DNA of 64,000 nt from assembly GCF_027497255.1 (NCBI RefSeq), contig NZ_CP114903.1:3534001-3598000 (forward strand), read 5' to 3'. This document shows positions 7,147 to 16,586 of the stretch, piece by piece (position 1 is the first letter of the stretch; each line of letters opens with the position of its first letter). Made by a program: the position numbers and the translations under genes. The DNA is from Micromonospora sp. WMMD882 (lineage in GTDB: Bacteria; Actinomycetota; Actinomycetes; Mycobacteriales; Micromonosporaceae). Below the pieces are notes generated by a model. That model saw only the letters and a program-made list of their open reading frames with translations, made no database searches and was not told where the DNA came from.

Positions 7147-9801
7147 GTGGCGCTCGTGCGCGTGTACTGCGGTCTTGCCTCGGCAGACTCAGCGGACCGA
7201 CCGGCTTCGGCCGGTTCGACGCTGACGTCCGCTGTGGTCGACGACGCAGGCCGGCTGCTCCACGTCTGCGAGATCGGCGACGATCCGGCCGGCTACGCCC
7301 GACTGGTCGCGCTGCTCGTGGAGCGCTCCGGCGGGCCGAGCGGAGTGGCGATCGCCGCCGACAGCGACGACCACACGGTCACGTCGCTGCTGAGCGCCGC
7401 GGGCCGGCCGTTGGCCATCGCCGACGACGACGCGGTCGACGACTTCGCCGAGCGGTTCGCCGACGACGACTCCCTGGAGGAGATGCAGTCCCCACCGGCG
7501 GAGCGCCGGGCCGTCGGCCTGGCCCGGGCGTTGCAGGCCGGGGCGCTCTCCGCGGTCAGCCTGCCGGCGCCGCGGGACCTGGCCGGCTACAAGCAGGTCC
7601 TGTCCGCGCACGCCGCGCTCGCCAGCGGCCGGCACTCGGCCGCGGTGGCGCTGCGTGAGGTGCTGCGTGAGCTCTACCCGGCCGCGTTGCGCGCCTACCC
7701 CGACCCGGCCGAGCCGGTCGCGTTGGCCGTGCTCGACGCGCTGCCGGAGCCCGGCATGCTGGGCGGCACCATCGCCCGGGGCCGGGACGTCTCGGTCGCG
7801 GCGGACGCCATCGCCGCGCATCTCGCCGCCGACGGCGTCGCCGACGCCGAGTCGATCAACGAGGCGGTCACCGCGTTGCGGGTGGCCATCGCCGAGACGC
7901 CCCGCCGCGCCGCGGTCAGCCGGGCGCTCACCTCCGCCGTGGCGGAGACGGTGCGCCAGGCGGTCGCCTCGGTCCGTGCCTGCGACGCCGGCTGTGACGC
8001 CCTGGTCGGCGCGCTCAGCGCCCGGGTCAGCGCCCCGTCGCCGGCCCCCGGCCGTCGGGCCGCCGCCCGCCGGGGCGAGCCGGTGGCCGACCTCGCCGGC
8101 GCCGGCGTTCCCGCCCTGCGCGCGGTCACCCCGGGTGACCCGCAGCCGACGCCCTCGGGCGGCCGGCGCAGCCGACCGGAGCCGGTCTCCGGCGGTGGAC
8201 TGCCCACCCCGCCCCGGCCGCTCGGCCCGCCCCCGGTGGCGCCGGCTCCGGTGGCCCCGCCGCCGACCGCGCCGATCCCGGTCGCTCCGGCCGCCTCGAT
8301 CAACCCGGCCGCCTCGGTCAACCCTCTGGAGCGCCGCGAGCCCGCCGGCCCGCCCCGCCGGGGGGACACCACCAACCTGCCGCGCCGCGACGACACCGCC
8401 GGCCTGCCCGGCCGGGGGGACACCGCCGGCCTGCCGCGCCGGGACGAGGTGACGCCGGCCAACCGGCCGGTGTCCGCTCCTCCTCCGCCGCCACCGGGGA
8501 TCACCCCGATCCCGCCGGCGCAGCGGGGCCCCCACTCACCGGCCGAGGCGGGCGAGCCGTTCCGGCCGACGCTGACCACCGCCGCGATCAACAACGCCCG
8601 GGCCGAGCGGCAGCGGACGGTCATCCCGCCGCGCCCGAAGACCACCCCGGACTCGCCGACCGGTGGCTTCGCCGTCACCGACCTGAGCGTCCCGGTGCCG
8701 GCCCCCCGGCCCGAGCAGCAGGACGCTCCGCCGCCCGGCTCCCGGGCGAACTGGCCGCTGGTCAACAACCCGGAGGACCCGGCCGACAGCTCGCCCCGCA
8801 ACCCGGTCGCGCGCTCCGCGCAGGAGCGGCCCGACCGGCAGGTCGACGCGCCGACCGACCCGGGTCGCGCCGACCGGGTCACGCCGCCCTGGCTGGCCGA
8901 CGACCTGCCGCCGGAGCCTCCGGTGCTGCGCCTGGTGGAGCCGCCGCCGGCCGGCAGGTCCACCCGGATCGCCCCCCAGTCGACGGGTCGGGACGCCACC
9001 GAGCCGGCCGCCCTTGCCGGGTCCGGTCCGGCCCCCCGGGGCGGCGAGTCGCCCGCCGAGCGCACCACCTTCATCCCGCCGATCGACCGCGCGTCGCGCG
9101 CCGGCCGCGACGCCGGCTCGCGGGACGTCCTCAACCCCTCCACCGACCCCCGGTTGGAGACCCCGCCGCTGCGGCTGGTCGACCGCCCGGAGCCGGCCCG
9201 TCCGGAGCGGCCGGCCGAGCAGCACCGTCGGCCCGAACGGCCCGCCGAGCAGTACCACCGTCCCGAGCGACCCGCCGCCGAGCAGCACCGTCGGCCCGAG
9301 CGACCCGCCGCCGAGCAGCACCGCCCGGAACGGCCCGCCGCCGAGCAGCGGCGACCGCCGGTGTCCGACGAGGGCGACGGTGACCTGCTGATCTTCGCTC
9401 AGGCGAAGTCCGCCTGGTTCGTCGGGCACACCGAGGAAGCCGAGGTCGACTGGTCCAGCCTGGCGGACACCGGTTGGCAGGCGGCCGAGCAGGCGGCCCG
9501 CCCGGTGATGGGCGACGCCACGCCCGCCGGGCTGCCGCGCCGGGTGCCGCAGGCCAACCTGGTCCCCGGCTCCCCCCTGCGCGAGGAACGCCCGCTGCGG
9601 ATCGTCCGGGACGCTGCCAGCCTCGCCGAGAACACCACCGGCTACTTCCGGGGCTGGCGTCGGGGACAGGAGATCGGCGGTTTCGCGGTGGGCGGACGAC
9701 CGGGCCGGGAGGCCGCCGGCGGCTGGGACTTCAGCCGCGACACCGGTGACCGCGACGACGACCGGGAGTACGAGTACCGCTCCGCCGGCTACCGCTCCTG
9801 A
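7147..9801 (+). CDS. IS110-transposase-like domain fused to a Pro-rich linker and a conservon-type C-terminal module
   Basis: 884 residues from a GTG preceded by GGGAGGAGG. Three parts are visible. Residues 1-300 follow the order of an IS110 (DEDD) transposase N-terminus: VDDAGRLL strand, DDPAGYARLVALL helix, VAIAADSDD, then a helical part with ALREVLRELYPA and VALAVLDALPEP. The acidic catalytic residues seem missing (GLASADS where GID is usual, AAD for VEATG, RRAVGLARAL for the D-rich helix). Residues about 300-745 are Pro/Arg-rich with internal repeats (9196-9360 encodes five RPERPAEQH-like units). Residues 746-884 form a module shared with the CvnA tail: LLIFAQAKSAWF, DTGWQAAEQA, GLPRRVPQANLVPG, YFRGWRRG. 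It is not an intact mobile element, since there are no terminal repeats and no Tnp_20 domain. A signalling role with the nearby conservon is inference. Confidence 0.8.
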   Translation: MALVRVYCGLASADSADRPASAGSTLTSAVVDDAGRLLHVCEIGDDPAGYARLVALLVERSGGPSGVAIAADSDDHTVTSLLSAAGRPLAIADDDAVDDFAERFADDDSLEEMQSPPAERRAVGLARALQAGALSAVSLPAPRDLAGYKQVLSAHAALASGRHSAAVALREVLRELYPAALRAYPDPAEPVALAVLDALPEPGMLGGTIARGRDVSVAADAIAAHLAADGVADAESINEAVTALRVAIAETPRRAAVSRALTSAVAETVRQAVASVRACDAGCDALVGALSARVSAPSPAPGRRAAARRGEPVADLAGAGVPALRAVTPGDPQPTPSGGRRSRPEPVSGGGLPTPPRPLGPPPVAPAPVAPPPTAPIPVAPAASINPAASVNPLERREPAGPPRRGDTTNLPRRDDTAGLPGRGDTAGLPRRDEVTPANRPVSAPPPPPPGITPIPPAQRGPHSPAEAGEPFRPTLTTAAINNARAERQRTVIPPRPKTTPDSPTGGFAVTDLSVPVPAPRPEQQDAPPPGSRANWPLVNNPEDPADSSPRNPVARSAQERPDRQVDAPTDPGRADRVTPPWLADDLPPEPPVLRLVEPPPAGRSTRIAPQSTGRDATEPAALAGSGPAPRGGESPAERTTFIPPIDRASRAGRDAGSRDVLNPSTDPRLETPPLRLVDRPEPARPERPAEQHRRPERPAEQYHRPERPAAEQHRRPERPAAEQHRPERPAAEQRRPPVSDEGDGDLLIFAQAKSAWFVGHTEEAEVDWSSLADTGWQAAEQAARPVMGDATPAGLPRRVPQANLVPGSPLREERPLRIVRDAASLAENTTGYFRGWRRGQEIGGFAVGGRPGREAAGGWDFSRDTGDRDDDREYEYRSAGYRS
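9196..9360 (+). repeat. Degenerate tandem repeats in Pro-rich linker
   Basis: About five degenerate units of 30-33 bp encode RPERPAEQ(Y)H(R) variants in the linker of the IS110-like protein. A shorter set at about 8354-8450 encodes PRRGDTTNL / PRRDDTAGL / PGRGDTAGL units. Confidence 0.8.
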
Positions 9802-9909
9802 CCGCCCGCGTGCTCCGTCCTGAGTGGATCAAAGGGCCGCTGACCTGCGTGTTCCTGACCACATGAGTTGACGCTGGTCAGGGACGGCCGGCAGCATTCC
9901 CGCGGAACA

Positions 9910-9931
9910 CCCGGCGGCGGGCGCCGCCGGG
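9910..9931 (+). other. GC hairpin in the leader of the lipoprotein gene
   Basis: Perfect 9-bp stem CCCGGCGGC / GCCGCCGGG with loop GGGC, ending 7 bases before the GGGAGGG ribosome site of the gene at 9951. It could end transcripts of the upstream gene or sit in the leader; there is no T-run. Confidence 0.5.
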
Positions 9932-9950
9932 AGGCGTGGGAGGGCGACTC

Positions 9951-11171
9951 ATGGCGACACCGGCATCCGACCCGTCCCGGCTGACCCGCCGGGGGGTGCT
10001 CACCGCCGCGGCGAGCACCCTGCTGCTGGCAGCCTGCGGCCGGGACGGGCAGCCGGACGACGAGGCCCCCCGCGCCGGTGACGGCCCGCACGAGATCGTG
10101 ATCGGGGCGAGCCTCGAACTGACCGGTCGCGGGGCCGCCCTCGGGGTGCTCCAGGAGCGGGCGCTGCGCATCGCCCAGGACTCCCTCAGCGCCGACGGCG
10201 TGCCGGTGGGGAACCTGCGCCGCAGCGTCCGGCTGGAGATCCAGGACAACGGCAGCGACCCGGGGCAGGCCGCCCGGCAGGCCGCCGCGCTGGCCGGGTC
10301 GGACGCGGTGCACGTGCTGGTGGGCGGGGCGCTCACCGAGGTCTCCATGGCCATGGTGGCGGTCGCCCAGGAGCGCCGGATCCCGTTCATCTCCCTCGCG
10401 CCGGGTGACGGCATCGTCTCCCCCGCCACCGACCGCACCTACGTCTACAAGCTGACGCCGGACGCCACCGACGTGGCGTGGCGGCTGAGCCGGCTCATCG
10501 AGGCGCAGGAGGCCCGACGGGTCGTCCTGCTGGCCGAGTCCGGGCTGCACGGTGACTCGGGCGTACGGGCCGTTCCGGAGGCCCTCCGCGCCGGCGACGT
10601 CGAACTGCTCCGCACGGTACGGCTGCCGGACACCGGGCAGAGCCTCGGCCGGGCCGCCCGACGGGCGGTGGCCGGCGACCCGGACGGGGTGGTCGTCTGG
10701 GGCACCGCGCCGAACTCGGGCGCCGCCGCGCGGGCCCTGCGGCAGGCCGGCCACCGGGGGCTGATCTTCTTCGACTCCGGCGCGGTGGTGGAGGACACCC
10801 TGGCCGGACGGAACGCCGAGGCGGTCGAGGGCGCGTTCGCGGTGCACCCGATCAGCCTGGCCGGGTCCACCCTGACCAACACCACCACGGCCGCGCTGGC
10901 CCGCCGGGACTTCGTGTTCCGCTACATCCAGCGGCACGGCGGGTTCAGCGGTTTCGCCCCGTACGCGGCCGACGCGTTGCGGCTGGTGGTCGACGCCGCC
11001 CGGTTCGCCGGCAGCGTCGACCGTGGCCGGCTGCGAGCGTACCTGCAGAGCCAGGTGACCGAGGGCATCGCCGGCTCGTACGCGTTCACGCCGATCCGGC
11101 ACGGCGGCATGGAGCGGGACTCGCTCGGTGAGTACACGGTCAACCGGGGAAGCTGGGTCCGGATCTCCTGA
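9951..11171 (+). CDS. Orphan Leu/Ile/Val-binding-type substrate-binding lipoprotein
   Basis: 406 residues. The N-terminus has twin Arg (TRRGVLTAAASTLLLAAC), a Tat-like lipoprotein signal with Cys at about residue 27, so it should be anchored outside the membrane. The mature part is a periplasmic-binding-protein type I fold of the branched-chain amino-acid receptor group (IVIGASLELTGRGAALG; ALAGSDAVHVLVGG; RIPFISLAPGD; FAPYAADALRL). The ATG was chosen for its GGGAGGG site. No ABC permease or ATPase genes of the Liv type are nearby. It lies between the IS110-like gene and the convergent conservon, so a ligand-sensing role for the CvnA kinase is possible but inferred only from position. Confidence 0.85.
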   Translation: MATPASDPSRLTRRGVLTAAASTLLLAACGRDGQPDDEAPRAGDGPHEIVIGASLELTGRGAALGVLQERALRIAQDSLSADGVPVGNLRRSVRLEIQDNGSDPGQAARQAAALAGSDAVHVLVGGALTEVSMAMVAVAQERRIPFISLAPGDGIVSPATDRTYVYKLTPDATDVAWRLSRLIEAQEARRVVLLAESGLHGDSGVRAVPEALRAGDVELLRTVRLPDTGQSLGRAARRAVAGDPDGVVVWGTAPNSGAAARALRQAGHRGLIFFDSGAVVEDTLAGRNAEAVEGAFAVHPISLAGSTLTNTTTAALARRDFVFRYIQRHGGFSGFAPYAADALRLVVDAARFAGSVDRGRLRAYLQSQVTEGIAGSYAFTPIRHGGMERDSLGEYTVNRGSWVRIS

Positions 11172-11191
11172 CCGGTCGGCGGACGTCGCCC

Positions 11192-11248
11192 CACCCGGCG
11201 ACCACGGCCGACGCGCCGCCGACCGCGCGGTCAGCGGCGGGCCGGGTG
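11192..11248. terminator. Nested palindrome between convergent genes
   Basis: A 26-bp near-perfect palindrome (11214-11239, one mismatch) lies inside a wider stem CACCCGGC (11192-11199) / GCCGGGTG (11241-11248). It sits between the ends of the lipoprotein gene and cvnD, fitting a bidirectional terminator. Confidence 0.6.
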
Positions 11249-11325
11249 ACGGTGGACGGCCACCGACGACACACCGCCCGGGTCGCCGGCAGAGCGCGCC
11301 GGGCCGGGCGGTGGGACGGTGGCCG

Positions 11326-11943
11326 TCAGGCCGGTGCGACCGCCCGGGAGCGGCGCATGGTCAGCACGTACTCGACCAACGAGATCAGCACGTGCTTGGT
11401 CGACTCCCGGTGTCGGGCGTCGCAGGCCACCACCGGCACCTCCGGGGAGATCGCCAGCGCGTCCCGGACGTCCTGCGGGTCGTGGTACTGCATCCCGTCG
11501 AAGCAGTTGATCGCGATCAGGTACGGCAGCCGGCGGTGCTCGAAGAAGTCGATGGCCGCGAAGCAGTCGGCCAGTCGGCGGGTGTCGACCAGCACCACCG
11601 CGCCGATCGCGCCCCGGACCAGCTCGTCCCACATGAACCAGAACCGCGTCTGACCCGGCGTACCGAAGAGGTACAGGATCAGGTCCCGGTCGATCGAGAT
11701 ACGACCGAAGTCCATCGCCACGGTGGTCGTCGTCTTGCCCGGCACCTGCCGGGTGTCGTCGACGCCCACACCCGCCGAGGTCATGATGGCCTCGGTGGTC
11801 AGTGGCGTGATCTCCGAAACCGAGCCGACCAGCGTCGTCTTGCCAACGCCGAAACCACCGGCGATAACGATCTTCGCCGATGTCACGCGCCCGCTCGACG
11901 GAGTCGGCGACCGGTGCGACATGTCAGAGCCTGCGAAGTCCAC
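11326..11943 (-). CDS. cvnD: Conservon GTP-binding protein CvnD
   Basis: 205 residues. Small Ras/MglA-like GTPase, the output component of actinobacterial conservons. G1 is GGFGVGKTT near residues 28-36, the switch region has TTTTVAMDFGRI, G3 is LFGTPGQTRFWFMW, and the G4 position reads INCFDG instead of NKxD, as is usual in this family. The GTG start at 11943 gives the typical MDFA N-terminus and has GGAGAGGG upstream; it overlaps the cvnC end by 20 bases. An ATG at 11922 is an alternative. Last gene of the cvnABCD operon. Confidence 0.93.
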   Translation of the reverse strand: MDFAGSDMSHRSPTPSSGRVTSAKIVIAGGFGVGKTTLVGSVSEITPLTTEAIMTSAGVGVDDTRQVPGKTTTTVAMDFGRISIDRDLILYLFGTPGQTRFWFMWDELVRGAIGAVVLVDTRRLADCFAAIDFFEHRRLPYLIAINCFDGMQYHDPQDVRDALAISPEVPVVACDARHRESTKHVLISLVEYVLTMRRSRAVAPA

Positions 11944-12301
11944 TCAGCACCCTCTCCAGCAGTTCAGTGCCCACCGCGTCATCGGAGTCGTCCAGGATGG
12001 TCGGCTCGTGCACCGCGACCAGGCCGTCCGTAGCCATGTCGGCAATGAGCACCCGGGCCACCCCGAGTGGCAGTTGCATCCGCGCCGCGATCTCGGCCAG
12101 CGACTGCAACCGTCCGTCACACAGCGAGGCGATGTACTGGTGCTCCCGGCCCTGGCCGCCGTTTCCGTTGGCGGCCGTCCGACCACGCACCGTCGTCTCG
12201 ACGAGCGCCTCCAGGGCGATGTCGAGCCGGGGACGGGTACGCCCGCGGGTGACGGCGTATGGACGGACCAGCGCGCCGGTCGGCTCGTCACGATCAGCCA
12301 T
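11924..12301 (-). CDS. cvnC: Conservon protein CvnC (DUF742)
   Basis: 125 residues. DUF742 protein, third gene of conservons, with the family hallmark VRPYAVTRGRTRP near the N-terminus and a winged-helix-like body (LQSLAEIAARMQLPLGVARVLIADM). It probably relays between the roadblock protein and the GTPase. The ATG at 12301 is preferred over an upstream in-frame GTG because AAGGAGGTGA lies about 10 bases before it. It overlaps cvnD. Confidence 0.93.
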   Translation of the reverse strand: MADRDEPTGALVRPYAVTRGRTRPRLDIALEALVETTVRGRTAANGNGGQGREHQYIASLCDGRLQSLAEIAARMQLPLGVARVLIADMATDGLVAVHEPTILDDSDDAVGTELLERVLSGLRRL

Positions 12302-12403
12302 GTCGCCGCTCACCTCCTTCTGCGTACCCGCCACCGGCTCGCCCCGGTGGAACCTGTCGACTCTCGTGTTGTTGCCCCGCCGACCCTACGGCCAGCGTCC
12401 GTC

Positions 12404-12808
12404 TCAACCCAGCATTCCCGCGGCGGCTCGCGGCTGCGGGGTCAGGGCGTCGCCGACCCGGTCGACCAGCAGCGCCATCTCGTACCCGACCTGCCCCACG
12501 TCGCTGCTGCGCGCGGCGAGCACCGCGAACGACGAGCCGTCCGAGATGGACATCAGGAACAGGAAGCCGTTGTCCATCTCGACGACGGTCTGCAGCACGG
12601 CGCCACCCTCGAAGCACCGGGCCGCCCCCTGGGTGAGGCTGACCAGCCCGGACGCGATCGCCGCCAACTGGTCGGCGCGGTCGCGCGGCAGGTCCCGGGA
12701 CGCCGCGAGCAGCAGGCCGTCCGCGGAGACGGCGACCGCGTGCGCGACACCGGGCACCCGGTCGGCGAAGTTGGCCAGCAGCCAACCGAGATCCTGCGTA
12801 GTTGTCAT
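12404..12808 (-). CDS. cvnB: Conservon roadblock/LC7 protein CvnB
   Basis: 134 residues, a single Roadblock/LC7 domain of the MglB type, usually acting with the CvnD GTPase: [20 protein letters not shown], then [25 protein letters not shown] in two segments, and [18 protein letters not shown]. The start ATG overlaps the cvnA stop (ATGA) with AAGAAGG upstream. About 100 bases separate its end from cvnC. Confidence 0.94.
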   Translation of the reverse strand: MTTTQDLGWLLANFADRVPGVAHAVAVSADGLLLAASRDLPRDRADQLAAIASGLVSLTQGAARCFEGGAVLQTVVEMDNGFLFLMSISDGSSFAVLAARSSDVGQVGYEMALLVDRVGDALTPQPRAAAGMLG

Positions 12809-15800
12809 CCTTCTTGCTCCTTCTGCCCGCTCGCGGCCCTGGGGCCTGAGCCAGACTGCGAGGACTGCCGTCCCGGAGTCCCCTCCGAGCCGGACGAGTG
12901 ACCGTCCGCGGGGTTGCTACGGCCACGTTGCACGCCCCGATGGTATGCCGAGAGCAGTCCGCGTACCGCCTCCGGCGTCCGCCGGTGCACCGCCGTGGTC
13001 GGCTTCTCCACCCCACCGGGCACGAGCTGTGCCATCGGCACCCGCTTGGGCAGGCCGGTCTGGGTGGTCTCCACCACGGGCACCTCGCTGGCGGCGCTGG
13101 CCGCGCGCCAGCCGTCGTCCGCCGCGGTCTGCCAGGGCGAGCCGGTCGGGTGCGGGTCCCGTCGACCGGCGACGCTCTCCGCGTACGCGGGGCGGGCGCT
13201 CCCGTTGGTCGTCGCGCCGTTGTCACGCGGCATGCCGCCGGTGTTCGTTGCCATCGGTGCGTTACCTGTCGTCCCTGCTGTGCTCGGTACGGCCGCACGG
13301 GCGGGGTCGACCGCGGCGAACTGCTGCGTCTGGGCGGTGTCCAGGCTCCCCGAGGGGGCGCCGGCGCCGCCGGCCGTCTCGTCGTTGACCGGTCGCCGGG
13401 TACGGAACCAGGCGGATTCGAGCTCCCGGAAGATCGGCAGCTCCATCGTCTCGTCCGCGTACCGCTGCGGCCCCTGGGCCGTCGGCGCGGCCGGGGCGGC
13501 CGACGTCGGCGGGGCGACGGGCGGTGGGTCGCTCGCCGACCGGGGAATCCGGGGCAGTTCGGTGGTCATGTCCAGGGCGGCGGCGAGCCGCTCGGGCACC
13601 GGCGGGGTGGAGGTCTCCCGTTCCGCGCCGGCCACCGGGGGCCAGGCCGGCGGGACCGGCGTGGCCGGCGGCGGTCCGGTCGGCCGGGCCGGCGGCGGGC
13701 CGAACGAGGCCGGCGGAGCCGAGACCGGCGGGCCGGAGACGGGCCGACCCTGCGCCGGCGGACCGGACACCGGCGGGGCCGGCGGGCCGAACTGGGCCGG
13801 CGGAGCCGAGACCGGCGGGGCCGGCGGGCCGGACACCGGCAGCGGGGTCTGGCGGGTCCACGCCTCCGGGCTGGTCGGGGTCTGTCGGGGGATCACCGGC
13901 TGCTGGCCGGTGTCGACCGACTCGTCCTCCGTCGCCCGACGTTGGGGCAGCGGGTCGACCTGCTGCCCGTTCGACGGACGCGGCGTGAAGGCGTCGGCCG
14001 ACCCACCGGGCGGGCCCGCCGTGAAGGCGTCGCCCGCTCCGCTGGCCGACCGCGCCGGGAAGGCGTCACCCAGGCCACCGGACGGACGCGGCGTGAAGGC
14101 GTCGCCCGGCCCGCTGGCCGACCGCGCCGGGAAGGCGTCACCCAGCCCACCGGACGGACGTGACGTGCCGGCGTCAGCGCCGTTCGCGCCGGCGCCGGTC
14201 AGGTCGGACCAGGCGGGCAGCGGACGGGCGGAGCCCGGCGAGCCGTTGCGGGACGCCGGCTCGAACGGCCGGCCGCCCAGGGTGACCTGGTTACCGCCGC
14301 TGCGGTCCGCCGGCGACGCCGGGCCGCTGGGCAGCGCGGGCAGGGCGCCGACGGCGGGGGCCGGCGACGCGGAGGTGGGCAGCGCCGACGGCCCGGACAG
14401 CCGACCGGAGAGGGCGCGGGGCACCAGGACCGAGGTTGGCAGGGTGACGTCAGCGACGGTGCCGCGCTCCGTGCCGGGTCGCAGCTCGACCTTGACGCCG
14501 TGCCGGGAGGCCAGCCGGGCGACCACGACCAGGCCCATCATCCGGGAGACGGCGACGTCGACCTGGGGTGGCGTGGCGAGCCGGTCGTTGAGGTCGGCGA
14601 GCTGGTCGACGCTGATGCCGATGCCCCGGTCCTCCACGTACAGCGAGGCACGGTCACCGACCCGCCGGGCCTCCACCATCACCTGGGAGTCCGGCGGAGA
14701 GAAGGCGGTGGCGTTGTCGAACAGCTCGGCGACCAGGTGCACCAGGTCGTTGACCGCGTGCGCGGCGACCTCGAGGTCCCGGTCGATCACGCCGAACTCG
14801 ATCCGGGTGTAGTGCTCGACCTCGGACTGCGCGGCGCGCAGCACGTCGATCAGGGCGGCCGGCTCCCGCTGGACGCGGGTGGAGTCCGCGCCGGCCAGGA
14901 CCAGCAGGTTCTCGTCGTTACGGCGCATCCGGGTGGCCAGGTGGTCGAGCTGGAACAGCTCGGCCAGCCGGTCCGGGTCCTCCTCGCCGCGTTCGAGCCG
15001 GTCGAGGTGGCCGATCAGCCGGTCGACCAGGATCTGCGACCGGCGGGCCAGGTTGACGAACATGGTCGCCACGGACGCGCGGAGCGCGGCCTGCTCGGCC
15101 GCCGTTCGGACGGCCTCCAGGTGGACCGCGTTGAACGCCTCGGTCACCTGACCGAACTCGTCCCGGCTGCGCACCGGCAGCGGCTCGGCGATCTGGTTGG
15201 CCAACTGGATCGGGGTGAGCTGGCCGGTGACCTTGGGGTCACGCAACCGGGACACCGCCTGGGGCAGGCCGTGCTCGGCGATGGAGAGCGCGCCGTGCCG
15301 CAGGTCACGCAGGGAGCGGGCCATCGACCGGGCGACCAGGTAGGCGAAGAAGATCGCCAGCAGCAGCATGCTGAGCAGCAGACCGGTCTCCAGGAACACC
15401 CGGCGTTGCACGTCGGAGCGGAGCTGGCCGGCCAGGCCGACCACGTCGCCGTCGAGGCGCTCCTCGACGGTACGGATCAGCTTGGCGTTGGCGACCGTGG
15501 CCGCGTCCCACTCGTTCGCGCCGAACGGCGCGCCGGCCATGCTCTCGCTGCTGTTGCCGTTGATCCAGCCGAGGTAGTTCTCCAGTTGGCGCTGGTCGGA
15601 GCCGGCGACGGTCTGCTGGTAGAGCTCGGACTCGGTCTGGTTGGCGACCGACTGGAAGCTCTGCAACGCCTGCTGCTGGCCGGTGCCGGTGGCGATGTAG
15701 TCGGTGCGCAGCACCGGGGTCATCGAGCCCTGGATCAGCGCCCGGTGCACCACGACCCGGCGTACGGAGAGGAACTCCTTGGCCCGGGCGGTGGCCGCGG

Positions 15801-16392
15801 CGGCCCGCATCCGCTCGCTCAGGTCGGTGTTGCCGGCGAGCTGGCTGGCCGAGTCGCGGACGTCCAGCAGGTCGTTGATCAGACCCTCGTAGGAACGGGC
15901 CGCGTCGGTCAGCGGGAGCCGGCTGTTGAACACCTGGCTGCGGGTGCCGGGCAGGTCGGCCAGGCTCTGGTCGATCCGGTCGAGCACCTTGTCGAAGTTC
16001 GCCGGGAGGTCGTCCAGGCTGCCCCGCTGGGAGAGGTACGGCCCGCGTGCCGCGTCGACCCGCTTGTGCACCTCGGTGTACGCCTTGTTGTACTGCTCCC
16101 GGGTCTGGTTGTTGGCCCCGAGCAGCAGCACCGCGGCGGCCCGCTCGTCCTGGAGGCTGTCGACCAGCGCGCCGGAGTGGTCGGTGAGGTTCGCCAGGTC
16201 ACCGGCCCGGTTGGCGTTACCCAGGGTGTCCATGCCGTCGACGAGACCGGTGGTGCCCACGACCACCGTGGCGATCGTCGGCATGATCATGATGAGGCCG
16301 AGCTTCGACCAGATCGGCATGTCACGGAGTCGACCGGCTGGCCGACGCAACCGCGACACGAAGGAGCCCGCCGTCTTCGGTCGCCTACTCAC
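12805..16392 (-). CDS. cvnA: Conservon sensor kinase CvnA (nitrate-sensor type)
   Basis: 1195 residues from the GTG at 16392 (GAGGGCGG upstream); the frame is open to 16521, so the N-terminus could be 43 residues longer. Order: cytoplasmic basic N-terminus, TM1 (about 30-52), extracellular NIT-type helical sensor, TM2 (about 333-356), HAMP, a helical region with [20 protein letters not shown] near 480, and a HATPase domain ([13 protein letters not shown] near 552, VEDRGIGIS near 585). Then come about 330 residues of Pro/Gly-rich linker with a 72-bp DNA duplication, and a terminal module ([12 protein letters not shown] near 985, [16 protein letters not shown] near 1113, YHRGVQRGR) also found at the end of the protein at 7147-9801. 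First gene of cvnABCD. Confidence 0.93.
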   Translation of the reverse strand: MSRRPKTAGSFVSRLRRPAGRLRDMPIWSKLGLIMIMPTIATVVVGTTGLVDGMDTLGNANRAGDLANLTDHSGALVDSLQDERAAAVLLLGANNQTREQYNKAYTEVHKRVDAARGPYLSQRGSLDDLPANFDKVLDRIDQSLADLPGTRSQVFNSRLPLTDAARSYEGLINDLLDVRDSASQLAGNTDLSERMRAAAATARAKEFLSVRRVVVHRALIQGSMTPVLRTDYIATGTGQQQALQSFQSVANQTESELYQQTVAGSDQRQLENYLGWINGNSSESMAGAPFGANEWDAATVANAKLIRTVEERLDGDVVGLAGQLRSDVQRRVFLETGLLLSMLLLAIFFAYLVARSMARSLRDLRHGALSIAEHGLPQAVSRLRDPKVTGQLTPIQLANQIAEPLPVRSRDEFGQVTEAFNAVHLEAVRTAAEQAALRASVATMFVNLARRSQILVDRLIGHLDRLERGEEDPDRLAELFQLDHLATRMRRNDENLLVLAGADSTRVQREPAALIDVLRAAQSEVEHYTRIEFGVIDRDLEVAAHAVNDLVHLVAELFDNATAFSPPDSQVMVEARRVGDRASLYVEDRGIGISVDQLADLNDRLATPPQVDVAVSRMMGLVVVARLASRHGVKVELRPGTERGTVADVTLPTSVLVPRALSGRLSGPSALPTSASPAPAVGALPALPSGPASPADRSGGNQVTLGGRPFEPASRNGSPGSARPLPAWSDLTGAGANGADAGTSRPSGGLGDAFPARSASGPGDAFTPRPSGGLGDAFPARSASGAGDAFTAGPPGGSADAFTPRPSNGQQVDPLPQRRATEDESVDTGQQPVIPRQTPTSPEAWTRQTPLPVSGPPAPPVSAPPAQFGPPAPPVSGPPAQGRPVSGPPVSAPPASFGPPPARPTGPPPATPVPPAWPPVAGAERETSTPPVPERLAAALDMTTELPRIPRSASDPPPVAPPTSAAPAAPTAQGPQRYADETMELPIFRELESAWFRTRRPVNDETAGGAGAPSGSLDTAQTQQFAAVDPARAAVPSTAGTTGNAPMATNTGGMPRDNGATTNGSARPAYAESVAGRRDPHPTGSPWQTAADDGWRAASAASEVPVVETTQTGLPKRVPMAQLVPGGVEKPTTAVHRRTPEAVRGLLSAYHRGVQRGRSNPADGHSSGSEGTPGRQSSQSGSGPRAASGQKEQEG
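14021..14164 (-). repeat. 72-bp tandem repeat in cvnA
   Basis: Two near-identical 72-bp units (starting at 14021 and 14093) encode a 24-residue repeat of the type [22 protein letters not shown] in the CvnA linker; degenerate partial copies flank them. Confidence 0.85.
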
Positions 16393-16586
16393 GTCACCGC
16401 CCTCGCCGTCTCCGGATCCGCTACGTTGCGCTGGGCAACGCGCAGCGGCCGACCCCTCGGGTCGGACCTCCGAGATTCCATCACGCCGCCCCTCAAAGAG
16501 AAAGCCCAGGTTGTCCCTCACCCAGCGTATGGTGAGATGTTCTGGCTATTTGCTCGCACCCCGTCCAGCCGGAGTCACTCACAGTA

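Noticed and set aside
7147..9801. Intact IS110 insertion sequence
   Set aside because: No second transposase domain, apparent loss of catalytic acids, no element ends seen, and a long unrelated C-terminal half.
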